Shown here: positions 34,028 to 41,580 of the stretch, piece by piece
How the letters are laid out: each line of letters opens with the position of its first letter
How positions within the stretch are numbered: the first letter of the stretch is position 1
Source of the DNA: Methanobacterium sp. UBA279
GTDB lineage: Archaea; Methanobacteriota; Methanobacteria; Methanobacteriales; Methanobacteriaceae
Direction: 5' to 3'
Assembly (NCBI GenBank): GCA_002502855.1
Contig: DAQK01000015.1
Coordinates: 1 to 64,000, forward strand
DNA: 64,000 nucleotides
The notes under the pieces: model-generated
Database searches by the model: none
The model's input: only the letters and a program-made list of their open reading frames with translations
Told to the model about the DNA's origin: nothing
Position numbers and translations under genes: made by a program

Positions 34028-34768
34028 GTGATATTTATAGAAGATAAACAGATGGTAATACCAGGAGATGTGCTGGCAGACAAGGAGTACCAGTCAGGAA
34101 GAGGAACTTTCAAGGAGGATGATAAGATATGTTCCTCACTGGTGGGTCTGGTGGCCGTAAGAGATAAAAAAATCAGCGTCATACCCCTGCAAAGTAAATA
34201 CATCCCTAAAAGGGGAGACGTGGTAATTGGAGAAATAACAGACATCAGATTTTCCATGTGGAATCTGGATATAAACTCACCTTATTCTGGAATTTTACCC
34301 GCATCAGATGTTTTTGGAAAAGAAAAAAGAGATTTAAACAAAGCATTTAACGTGGGAGATGTCTTATTTTTACGGGTAGTTGATGTTGACGAAGTAAAAA
34401 AGGTAAAATTAGGCCTTAAGGGACGGGGCCTGGGAAAATTCAGGGACGGAATACTCATCTACATAACCCCCACCAAAGTACCCCGACTGATCGGTAAAAA
34501 GGGATCCATGATCAACATGATCAAGGATGAGACCAAATGTGAAGTGGTAGTAGGACAAAACGGAGTAGTATGGGTAAAAGGCGACCCCTCCATGGAGAGG
34601 GTGGCTGAGAAAGTCATAAACATGATCGAAGAACAGGCCCATACCTCAGGATTAACCGACCGGGTAAGGAACATGCTTTTCGAACTTCTGGGTAAAGAAA
34701 TACCCGAAAAAGAGGAAAAACCAGAAGCAACTGAAGAAGCAGCCGATGAAGAGGAAGAAAACGGATAA
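34028..34768 (+). CDS. rrp4: Exosome RNA-binding subunit Rrp4
   Basis: A protein of 246 residues that caps the archaeal exosome ring and feeds RNA to it. It has an N-terminal domain with VIPGDVLADKEYQSGRGTF. A central S1 domain (PKRGDVVIGEITDIRFSMW to GLKGRGLGKF) follows. The KH domain has the core VPRLIGKKGSMINMIKDETK, with GKKG in the GxxG position. The C-terminus is a short, very acidic tail. The start is GTG, eight bases after AGGAGG. A 120-base gap separates it from SBDS. Confidence 0.96.
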   Translation: MIFIEDKQMVIPGDVLADKEYQSGRGTFKEDDKICSSLVGLVAVRDKKISVIPLQSKYIPKRGDVVIGEITDIRFSMWNLDINSPYSGILPASDVFGKEKRDLNKAFNVGDVLFLRVVDVDEVKKVKLGLKGRGLGKFRDGILIYITPTKVPRLIGKKGSMINMIKDETKCEVVVGQNGVVWVKGDPSMERVAEKVINMIEEQAHTSGLTDRVRNMLFELLGKEIPEKEEKPEATEEAADEEEENG

Positions 34769-34812
34769 GATTTAATTTAATAGAACTTGGAATTAAACAA
34801 AATTAAAGTAAG

Positions 34813-35541
34813 GTGATTACAATTATATCCAATGAAATTTTAGGTAAAAATTCTACATCCAGTAAAAGAGCCGATGGACGGGCTTCTGATGAATTAAGAC
34901 CATTTAAAATCGAGGCAGGAGTTTTACAGAGGGCAGATGGATCAGCCTATCTTGAACTGGGAGGTAATAAAGTTATCGTGGCAGTGTACGGCCCCCGGGA
35001 ATTGCATATAAGAAGACTGATGCAGCCAGATAGAGCGGTGCTCAGATGCAGGTACAACATGGCCCCCTTCTCTGTAGATGACCGAAAAAGACCAGGACCA
35101 GACCGCAGATCAGTGGAGATATCCAAGATAACCTCAGAAGCACTGATGCCCGCAGTATTCCTGGAAAAATTCCCCAGGTCAACCATCGACGTATTCATAG
35201 AAGTTCTAGAAGCCGAGGGGGGAACCAGATGTGCCGGTATAACTGCGGCATCCGTGGCATTAGCCGATGCCGGAGTCCCCATGCATGACTTGGTAGTAGC
35301 CTGTGCCGCTGGAAAATCCGAGGGTGAAGTCGTAGTGGATCTTTCAGAAGTTGAAGATAAAAATGGTGAAGCAGATGTACCAGTGGCCATCATACCCCGT
35401 ACAGGAGAAATAACCCTGCTGCAGAGTGATGGAAATCTAACACCTGAAGAATTCGAAAAAGCCCTGAATCTGGCCATAGACGGGTGCATGAAATTATCTG
35501 AAGCACAGAAAGAAGCTATAATAAGGAGGTACGGTGATTAA
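34813..35541 (+). CDS. rrp41: Exosome catalytic subunit Rrp41 (start uncertain)
   Basis: An RNase PH-fold subunit of up to 242 residues that carries the phosphorolytic active site of the exosome. It has RADGRASDELRPFKIEAGVL (about 16-35), AVYGPRELHIRR, RCRYNMAPFS, the phosphate-binding GGTRCAGITAASVALADAG, and VVDLSEVEDKNGEADVPVA with the catalytic Asp residues. The GTG at 34813 lies inside the GGTGA ribosome site (34812-34816), which leaves it without a site of its own. Five bases after GGTGA is ATT (34822), and then ATA. The start is therefore either the GTG or a near-cognate codon. Confidence 0.93.
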   Translation: MITIISNEILGKNSTSSKRADGRASDELRPFKIEAGVLQRADGSAYLELGGNKVIVAVYGPRELHIRRLMQPDRAVLRCRYNMAPFSVDDRKRPGPDRRSVEISKITSEALMPAVFLEKFPRSTIDVFIEVLEAEGGTRCAGITAASVALADAGVPMHDLVVACAAGKSEGEVVVDLSEVEDKNGEADVPVAIIPRTGEITLLQSDGNLTPEEFEKALNLAIDGCMKLSEAQKEAIIRRYGD

Positions 35542-35542
35542 A

Positions 35543-36349
35543 ATGGGAGTTACAATTATTCCTGAAATAATAAGAGAAAGCTTAAACAACCTGGTAAAGA
35601 ATGGAGAAAGGCCCGACGACCGATCATTTGATGATTACCGGGATATCTACCTGGAAACAGGAGTGATAAGTAAAGCTGAAGGATCTGCCAGGATTAAAAT
35701 CGGTAAAACCCAGATAATGGTGGGTGCCAAACCCCAGATCGGCGAACCATTCTCTGACACACCCAACGTGGGTGTTCTGATGACTAACTCCGAATTAATA
35801 CCCATGGCCTCTCCAGATTTCGAGCCAGGACCCCCAGATGAACGTTCTGTTGAACTGGCAAGGGTAACTGACCGCTGCATGAGAGAAGCGGGAGTGATTG
35901 ACCTGGAAAAACTCTGTATCATAGAGGGTAAAAAGGTGTGGATGATCTTCCTGGACCTTCATATAATAGACTACGATGGAAACCTCATGGATGCAGCAGT
36001 ACTGGGAAGTATGGCGGCCCTCATGGACACCAAAATCCCAGAGGCCAAAGTGGTAGATGATGAAGTGGTTATTGACCCAGAAAAGAAGGTACCCCTTCCC
36101 ATAAAAGAAAAGGCGCTGATGTGCACCTTCGCCAAGATAGGCGGCGAATTAATAGTTGACCCTTCCTTAGAAGAGGAACAGGTCATGGACACCCGCATCT
36201 CTATAGGCATGAGAGCAGACGGTAGTATCTGCGCCATGCAGAAAGGCGGTATACATCCCTTAAACAAGGATGAGATCTTAAAAGCCGTGGAAAGGACCGG
36301 GGAGATAACCAAGAAACTCATGGAACATCTGCCACAGAACAATCAATAA
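35543..36349 (+). CDS. rrp42: Exosome non-catalytic subunit Rrp42
   Basis: An RNase PH-fold subunit of 268 residues that alternates with Rrp41 in the hexameric ring and helps bind RNA. Family blocks are RPDDRSFDDYRDIYLETGVI, GKTQIMVGAKPQIGEPF, PDERSVELARVTDR and the C-terminal TRISIGMRADGSICAMQKGG. The ATG at 35543 is one base after the Rrp41 stop and five bases after GGTGA. An upstream in-frame GTG overlaps that site and is less likely. The first residues (VTIIPEII) echo the start of Rrp41 (ITIISNEI), as expected for paralogues. Confidence 0.96.
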   Translation: MGVTIIPEIIRESLNNLVKNGERPDDRSFDDYRDIYLETGVISKAEGSARIKIGKTQIMVGAKPQIGEPFSDTPNVGVLMTNSELIPMASPDFEPGPPDERSVELARVTDRCMREAGVIDLEKLCIIEGKKVWMIFLDLHIIDYDGNLMDAAVLGSMAALMDTKIPEAKVVDDEVVIDPEKKVPLPIKEKALMCTFAKIGGELIVDPSLEEEQVMDTRISIGMRADGSICAMQKGGIHPLNKDEILKAVERTGEITKKLMEHLPQNNQ

Positions 36350-36415
36350 GTAACTGAAAAACTAACCAATTTACAAGGTTGAAAATTTACAAGATTAAAT
36401 ACTCAAGGTGATAAT

Positions 36416-36685
36416 ATGGCAAGAACAAAGAAAGTAGGGGTAACCGGAAGATTTGGTGCCCGATACGGTAGAAAAGCAAAGAGAACCGTAAAGAAGATCG
36501 AAGAAAACATGAAAAAATACCATACCTGCCCTCAATGCGACAGGCCTGGTGTAAAGAGAGTTTCCACTGGCATATGGAAGTGCCGTAAATGTAACACAGT
36601 ATTTACTGGTGGAGCATACGTTCCACGAACACCAATGGGTAAAACCGCAGCCAGGAACATCAAGAGGATTGTAGGAGGAACATAA
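36416..36685 (+). CDS. rpl37ae: 50S ribosomal protein L37Ae
   Basis: A protein of 89 residues. It has a basic N-terminus (VGVTGRFGARYGRKAKRTVK) and a C4 zinc ribbon (CPQCDRPGVKRVSTGIWKCR then KCN) followed by the GGAYVPRTPMGKTA tail. All four cysteines are present. AAGGTGATAAT precedes the ATG. RpoP follows immediately, the usual archaeal order. Confidence 0.96.
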   Translation: MARTKKVGVTGRFGARYGRKAKRTVKKIEENMKKYHTCPQCDRPGVKRVSTGIWKCRKCNTVFTGGAYVPRTPMGKTAARNIKRIVGGT

Positions 36686-36686
36686 T

Positions 36687-36818
36687 TTGTATAAATGTGC
36701 TAAATGCGGTGTCCTGGTAGATATAAAGGGATACACTGAATCAAAATGTCCCAGCTGCCGGTACAGAATCCTCTTTAAGGAAGTACCTCCGGTAAGAAGG
36801 GTGTTAAAATCCAGATAG
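36687..36818 (+). CDS. rpoP: RNA polymerase subunit P (Rpo12)
   Basis: A very short gene of 43 codons plus stop. The protein begins MYKCAKCGVLVDIKG and continues with a second CxxC pair (KCPSCRYRI), then LFKEVPPVRR and a basic end. The four cysteines form the zinc site that holds the RNA polymerase assembly platform together. The start is TTG at 36687, eight bases after AGGAGG. It follows rpl37ae by one base. It is small enough to be missed by many gene finders. Confidence 0.95.
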   Translation: MYKCAKCGVLVDIKGYTESKCPSCRYRILFKEVPPVRRVLKSR

Positions 36819-36899
36819 ACCAGGCAATTAGATAAGAACTAGTAATCTACCAGATAAACCAGCAATCAATATTTTACCCTTAAATCCGGATATAGTCCA

Positions 36900-37472
36900 A
36901 TGTTAATAACCACATCCAGAAAACCATCTCCCCGAACCCGGTCCTTTGCCGGAAGCCTGGAAAGAGTTTTTAACTCTAAATACATAAACCGGGGCAAGAT
37001 GAGTATGCGAGATGTGCTCCTTAAATTAAGGGCATCGGACCATACTAAGGTAGCGGTTATATCTGAGATGAAGGGGAATCCCAGCAGGATAGAGTTCTTC
37101 AATCTGGAAGGCGATTCAATCCTCATCATGGATATTACTGTCTCCAATCCCATGGGTAGCGGTAGAGTTAAGAAAAAAGAGTTACGGCTCAGATGGCAAC
37201 TGGACGAGTCAGATCTCAGAGGGATTGGATCAGCTCCCAGAGAGAATAGCTCAACTCTTAAAGAGACGATTATCTACGTCTTAGAAGTCCCGGAAGATCC
37301 AGTCGATCTGATTCGGAAGGACACCCTTAAGGATGAAATGAGAGAGTATTCAAATTCCAATTTAGTACTGGTTAAGGGTGAAGAAAGTAAAGCATTGATG
37401 GAGTTCCATGACCAGGAGGGACAGATAACCGGGCCCCGAATATACATACATAGATGTAGAACTGGTGATTAA
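36900..37472 (+). CDS. Brix domain ribosome-biogenesis protein
   Basis: A protein of 190 residues with a Brix domain, related to eukaryotic Imp4, Rpf1 and Brx1 and thought to act in rRNA processing and assembly. The start LITTSRKPSPRTRSFAGSLE is diagnostic. The N-terminal half contains a conserved KYINRGKMSM block and the C-terminus ends GPRIYIHRCR. GGATATAGTCCA precedes the ATG. It lies in the usual place between rpoP and pcc1; pcc1 starts directly after its stop codon. Confidence 0.92.
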   Translation: MLITTSRKPSPRTRSFAGSLERVFNSKYINRGKMSMRDVLLKLRASDHTKVAVISEMKGNPSRIEFFNLEGDSILIMDITVSNPMGSGRVKKKELRLRWQLDESDLRGIGSAPRENSSTLKETIIYVLEVPEDPVDLIRKDTLKDEMREYSNSNLVLVKGEESKALMEFHDQEGQITGPRIYIHRCRTGD

Positions 37473-37733
37473 ATGACACTTCAAGGGGTGGACATGGAGT
37501 TTCAGCTAGAATTCCAGGATGTAAAACAGGCAGAAATAGTCTTGAAGGCACTGGAGCCTGAGGTAGATTCTTCCCCATCCAAAAGATCCCGGGTGGAGTT
37601 GAACTTAACCGGTAAGGTACTGGATATAAACATCACTGCTTCAGACGCTACATCTTTAAGGGCGTCGGTGAACTCCTATCTAAGGTGGATAATGCTTTCC
37701 CTGGATGTATTGAATGTGAATAAATCGATGTAA
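37473..37733 (+). CDS. pcc1: KEOPS complex subunit Pcc1
   Basis: A small protein of 86 residues (80 if translation begins at the second Met). Pcc1 dimerises and holds the KEOPS complex that makes the t6A modification on tRNAs. The family pattern is visible in ALEPEVDSSPSKRSRVELNL, ITASDATSLRASVNSYLRW and the final helix. Two starts are possible: the ATG at 37473, whose GGTGATTAA site ends the Brix gene, and the ATG at 37494 with GGGGTG upstream. Confidence 0.92.
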   Translation: MTLQGVDMEFQLEFQDVKQAEIVLKALEPEVDSSPSKRSRVELNLTGKVLDINITASDATSLRASVNSYLRWIMLSLDVLNVNKSM

Positions 37734-37788
37734 TAAAGATTAAAACTTTAATTAAAACGTGTTAAATCTTAATTTAGAGGTGAATGAA

Positions 37789-38151
37789 ATGGAAGTTCCT
37801 AAAAATGTACAGCATCAGATAGCCCAGTTCCAGCAGATGCAACAACAGGCCCAGGCCATAACCATGCAGAAGCAGAGCGTGGAGATGCAGATCAGAGAAA
37901 CTGATAAGGCTTTAGAAGAACTGAAAAAAGTGGAAGAAGATTCAGATGTCTACAAAACAGCGGGTAATCTTCTTATAAAAGTTAAAAAGGATGAGATGGT
38001 CACAGAACTCGAAGATAAACTGGAGACATTGAAGTTACGAGAGAAAACTGTGGGCCGACAGGAAGAAAGGATAATGAAGAAGCTGCAGGAAATGCAGACC
38101 TCATTACAGGAAGCCATGCAGGGGCCAGGACAGCCGGGGTTAGACACTTGA
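37789..38151 (+). CDS. pfdB: Prefoldin beta subunit
   Basis: A protein of 120 residues with two long coiled-coil helices around a short beta hairpin: VQHQIAQFQQMQQQAQAITM on one side and LREKTVGRQEERIMKKLQEM on the other. Prefoldin captures unfolded proteins and hands them to the thermosome. I chose the ATG at 37789, with GAGGTGA six bases upstream; a TTG ten codons earlier has no site. Its stop codon overlaps the start of the next gene. Confidence 0.96.
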   Translation: MEVPKNVQHQIAQFQQMQQQAQAITMQKQSVEMQIRETDKALEELKKVEEDSDVYKTAGNLLIKVKKDEMVTELEDKLETLKLREKTVGRQEERIMKKLQEMQTSLQEAMQGPGQPGLDT

Positions 38152-38420
38152 GAAGGCTAACCGACGAGGAACTGGATAAAGTCTCAGAGGTAGCTGTGGA
38201 AGCTGCAGAAAACTATATACTTTCCAGGGTTTCCAAAAAAGAGATCCTGGACCTGGATATAAACGCTGATATCACATACGAAGATGTATTGAACGTGGAT
38301 ATAACGGTAGATATTGATTTGGATGAGTTATCTGCTGCTGATGAAAATGAAATAGCAGAAAGTGCAGTGGATGCAGCTTTAAAAGAATTAGACGTTTTTA
38401 TTGATGAAAATTTTAGGTGA
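38148..38420 (+). CDS. DUF3194 family protein
   Basis: A protein of 90 residues, strongly acidic, of the archaeal DUF3194 family that regularly follows prefoldin beta. The middle contains two similar blocks, ILDLDINADITYED and VLNVDITVDIDLDEL, which suggest an alternating strand pattern. No catalytic motif is visible and its role is unknown. The start is TTG, overlapping the prefoldin stop (TTGA), so translation is coupled. It is the last gene of the superoperon; a strong T-run follows. Confidence 0.88.
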   Translation: MRRLTDEELDKVSEVAVEAAENYILSRVSKKEILDLDINADITYEDVLNVDITVDIDLDELSAADENEIAESAVDAALKELDVFIDENFR

Positions 38421-38460
38421 ACAATTTTTTTTCTTAATTAATTAATTTTTTTTATTTTAA
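38421..38460 (+). terminator. Poly-T terminator at the end of the exosome superoperon
   Basis: Two runs of eight T, separated by TTAATTAATTAA-type sequence, directly after the DUF3194 stop. This is the expected form of an archaeal intrinsic terminator. Confidence 0.65.
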
Positions 38461-38482
38461 AAACGAAAGTGGGGTTCGTCTT

Positions 38483-39169
38483 TTGACCGAGTTAATACCT
38501 GTCCTGGATTTAATGTCTGGAATTGCAGTATCCGGTAAATCAGGTCAGAGAGACACCTATAAGCCACTCCGCACTGTTTATTCTGGGACTCCAGATCCAG
38601 TTGACATAGCCATATCCCTTAAAAGAGAGGGATTTAAACGTATCTACGTGGCTGACCTGGATGCCATTGAGGGGAGAAGTTCTAACCTGGAAATCGTCCG
38701 GAAAATTAACCATGTGCTGCCGGTTATGCTGGACTGGGGGGTTAAAGATATTGAGAGCTTTGCCTTTGCCCTGGATTTTGCAGATAAAATCATAATCGCC
38801 ACGGAAACCCTTACAAGCTGGGCAGATCTAGGGGAAATATTCCATAAATTCCCCAAGCAGAGGATGATGGTTAGTATTGATGTAAAAGATGGACAGATAT
38901 TAAGCAGAGATCCATCTCTCACATTCGGTGGAGTTAGATCTAAACTGGAAAAACTGAAACTGGAAGAAATTATTTTACTTGATATCTCTGGAGTGGGAAC
39001 TTTAAGTGGATTTAACTTGGATCTCCTGAATAATTTCAGGGGAATGGAAGATACTTTGATACTCGGCGGGGGAATCACACCAGAAGAGGTAAAGAACCTG
39101 AATGATCGAGGGGTGAATAAATTCTTAATGGGCACTGCTTTGCATTCCGGTAAAGTTGGTCTACAGTAG
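38483..39169 (+). CDS. HisA-like TIM-barrel protein (COG1411)
   Basis: A protein of 228 residues distantly related to HisA and clearly distinct from the true hisA at 13054. It starts LIPVLDLMSGIAVSGKSGQR, keeps the first catalytic-type Asp and the phosphate-binding ILGGGITPEEV and FLMGTALHSG loops, and has VSIDVKDGQ at the second Asp position. The function is not established; homologues sit near genes of tetrahydromethanopterin-type C1 metabolism in methylotrophs. The start is TTG after a GGGG-containing site. A PfkB kinase follows. Confidence 0.75.
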   Translation: MTELIPVLDLMSGIAVSGKSGQRDTYKPLRTVYSGTPDPVDIAISLKREGFKRIYVADLDAIEGRSSNLEIVRKINHVLPVMLDWGVKDIESFAFALDFADKIIIATETLTSWADLGEIFHKFPKQRMMVSIDVKDGQILSRDPSLTFGGVRSKLEKLKLEEIILLDISGVGTLSGFNLDLLNNFRGMEDTLILGGGITPEEVKNLNDRGVNKFLMGTALHSGKVGLQ

Positions 39170-39237
39170 AAAAAATGGGCAGGTCCAAAACCCATAAATC
39201 CCTAAACTTATCTGATATCCTGTTTATAGATTTAACC

Positions 39238-40116
39238 ATGCCAAAGTTCATGATCATCGGCCCTTTAACCAAAGACCGAATTGTAAAGAGGGACAACGTT
39301 TGTAACACCGTTGGAGGTGGTGTTTACTACCAATCAGCAGTACTATCAGGATTGGGAATGGATAACACCGTCATTACCACTATGTCAAAGATGGACAAAG
39401 GCTTGATGAAACAATTCCCAGGAGCCGCACAGATAATTCCCATATATACTGAGAAAACCATGGAATTTGAGAATATCTACCCGGATGATAACCCCAATCA
39501 CAGAATACAGAAAACACAAATCCCGGTAAATCCAATAAAACCCATTAATTTTAAAGATTTAAACCTCAAAGCCTACGATGTCCTACTCTTATCCCCATTA
39601 TCTCCCTATGACATTCCCCAGGAAACGGTGCAATATCTAAGTAAACAGGACATACCCATCTACCTGGGTGCCCAGGGATATTTAAGGCATGTTGAAAATG
39701 GTAATGTGGTTTTAAAACCCTGGAGAGACTATGAAAGATTCCTTAAACTGGTTGATTTCCTATTTTTAGACGAAATGGAGGCCCGGGTGATACTGGGAAA
39801 TTCCAATGATAACTGTGCAGAAATCGCCCAGGTATTATCCAATTTTGGACCGGAAGAGGTGATCATAACCAGGGGCGACCGTGGTGCCGTTATATATTCC
39901 CACATAACAGCCGAAAATAAAAATATCCACAATATACCCTCCTTCCCACCAGAAGAGATAGTTGACCCCACTGGGCTGGGCGACACCTTCATGGCCACCT
40001 ATGCAGTAAAAAAACTGGAAACTCCCGATCCTGCAGAATGTGGAAGGTTCGCAGCCCACATCTCATCACTTAAGATAGGACAGAAGGGAGCTTTATTTAA
40101 AATAAAAAGAAAATAA
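39238..40116 (+). CDS. PfkB-family sugar or nucleoside kinase
   Basis: A ribokinase-like protein of 292 residues. The N-terminal signature is MIIGPLTKDRI with NTVGGGVYYQSAVLSGLG (substrate binding). The C-terminal PfkB signature is DPTGLGDTFMATYAVKK, with the catalytic Asp in GLGDTF. The substrate cannot be told. I chose the ATG at 39238; it has no Shine-Dalgarno site but TATA-like sequence lies upstream, so the mRNA may be leaderless. An earlier in-frame ATG (39175) lies 21 codons upstream and would add a poorly conserved basic leader. Confidence 0.85.
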   Translation: MPKFMIIGPLTKDRIVKRDNVCNTVGGGVYYQSAVLSGLGMDNTVITTMSKMDKGLMKQFPGAAQIIPIYTEKTMEFENIYPDDNPNHRIQKTQIPVNPIKPINFKDLNLKAYDVLLLSPLSPYDIPQETVQYLSKQDIPIYLGAQGYLRHVENGNVVLKPWRDYERFLKLVDFLFLDEMEARVILGNSNDNCAEIAQVLSNFGPEEVIITRGDRGAVIYSHITAENKNIHNIPSFPPEEIVDPTGLGDTFMATYAVKKLETPDPAECGRFAAHISSLKIGQKGALFKIKRK

Positions 40117-40199
40117 AGATTTTTAAGGATTTCTAGTTTTTAAGGAATTCCTAGAATAAACTCCTTTTTATCCCAGTTTTCCTTAAAATAAATTATTTA

Positions 40200-40394
40200 T
40201 TATCCCAGCAGTAACTGTAAAATTACGAAGGGAGATAATCCTGCTATTAAAAATATTAAAACGCCAATTAGAGTTCGGCGGTTATTGGAATCCATTATTC
40301 CTGTAGTTATAACTATTATCCCTGTAAATGCCAGTATAGGGGGGATTATATGGGAGAATATCAGTGAACTTTCTACCAGTGGACTGTATGCTAT
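40200..40394 (-). CDS. Small two-TM membrane protein, probable ATA start
   Basis: A protein of about 64 residues with two hydrophobic segments (about residues 13-31 and 40-61) and a short NNRRTL turn between them. No family is recognised. The minus-strand leader reads GGTGATTAAAATAGCATAC. The same GGTGATTAAA precedes an ATG at rrp42 and at the gene at 1-136. Here the codon in the start position is ATA (40394-40392). The in-frame GTG at 40403 lies inside the ribosome site itself. It is downstream of the sortase gene start region but separately transcribed or at the end of that transcript. Confidence 0.5.
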   Translation of the reverse strand: MAYSPLVESSLIFSHIIPPILAFTGIIVITTGIMDSNNRRTLIGVLIFLIAGLSPFVILQLLLG

Positions 40395-40430
40395 TTTAAT
40401 CACCTAAACTTGCTTTTTTGGTAAAATTTA

Positions 40431-41402
40431 TTAATTTAACGGTTTTATTCTAATCAATTTACAGTGTACCATCCAGGCTGCTTGTGTTGTGCCTGGAGGA
40501 TAACAGGTTACCAGGGTAAGGTTGTTGTCTTCTGGTGGGAATTTTATGGGGTCGGTTTTATAGTCCCATTTAATATCTCCATTGGACACCACCTGATAAA
40601 TATATTTCCTCTGGGTAAGATAGTCATTTATCACCACTTCATCTTCTGGCTTGAGCTGGTCGATATTTTTAAATGGGGCTGAAAAAATAGTACGATGACC
40701 TAACAAACCCATGGTACTGTTTCGATCGGGATAGGAACTTTCACCGTAATAAAAAACAGAATTATATCCATTAACAGTATCTGAACGAATCCCCCAGTTT
40801 ACATCGAGTGTTGGGATTGATACACTGCCCCAAAAGGGAGTTTTCGCGGGTATTAATACCGAATTTACTTTAAAGTTATTTTTGATAACTTCAAAGCCAT
40901 ACTGGGTAGTTAAGATTTCCATATTAGAGGTGGAACCAAGATCATACAGGGGGTCACTGGATATCATCTTTTGGGTGTAGATGACGGTGTATAGATTACC
41001 ATTTTTGGGTATCCACACCTCCTTTTGCAGGTAGATATTTCCATCTCTTTCGATGTTATAGGTATTTTCGTAGGTTACATCCATGTTAATGGTTTTCTTG
41101 TTAGAGGAAATCAACCTGAATCCGGAATCGTATGCTGTGGTGGAGTTAAGGATGTAATCTTCCGGGGACTGATACCCGGGAGGGATGACCTGTTTGTTGA
41201 TGGTTATGTTCAAATTAGGTGATGGTTGGAATGATACCACCTGCGATGGGTTAGAGCCTGGTTTTTCGTCCCAACCCTGGGGATAATCAAAGGAAATTTC
41301 CCCATTATCATAGTGTTTGGTCAGTCCAAAGTTGAAGCCAAGGTATGCTGCTGCAGATACGATTATTAAAAATACAATAATAAGGTGTAAGTGTTTTTTC
41401 AA
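40431..41402 (-). CDS. Membrane-anchored sortase-like transpeptidase
   Basis: A protein of 323 residues. A signal anchor (about 5-24) is followed by a beta-rich domain of about 150 residues (GEISFDYPQGWDEKPG), a lipoprotein/PsbP-like fold by appearance. A C-terminal sortase domain follows. Its catalytic His is in MGLLGHRTIFSAPFKNID, the Cys in LTLVTCYPPGTTQAAW, and a nearby Arg in KLIRIK. Sortases attach surface proteins to the wall; in a pseudomurein organism the acceptor is unknown. The start is TTG with a weak site. No obvious sorting-signal substrate gene lies beside it. Confidence 0.82.
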   Translation of the reverse strand: MKKHLHLIIVFLIIVSAAAYLGFNFGLTKHYDNGEISFDYPQGWDEKPGSNPSQVVSFQPSPNLNITINKQVIPPGYQSPEDYILNSTTAYDSGFRLISSNKKTINMDVTYENTYNIERDGNIYLQKEVWIPKNGNLYTVIYTQKMISSDPLYDLGSTSNMEILTTQYGFEVIKNNFKVNSVLIPAKTPFWGSVSIPTLDVNWGIRSDTVNGYNSVFYYGESSYPDRNSTMGLLGHRTIFSAPFKNIDQLKPEDEVVINDYLTQRKYIYQVVSNGDIKWDYKTDPIKFPPEDNNLTLVTCYPPGTTQAAWMVHCKLIRIKPLN

Positions 41403-41580
41403 TTAAATCAACGTTCACTTAATAATTTTTTGTTTAAATAGACATTATTGTTTAAATAAATTTCTACGCATATAAAAGAATTTTAATTAAAATATGCTGA
41501 ATTCTTCAAATAAAAAAATTTAGACACATAAAAAAATCTTTTCTTAAATGATATGATTAAAATTTAGCTACATATAAAGT

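Noticed and set aside
34947..35489. A 180-codon ORF on the minus strand opposite rrp41
   Set aside because: It is a shadow of the exosome gene; the product is Ser/Thr-rich with no domain and no ribosome site.
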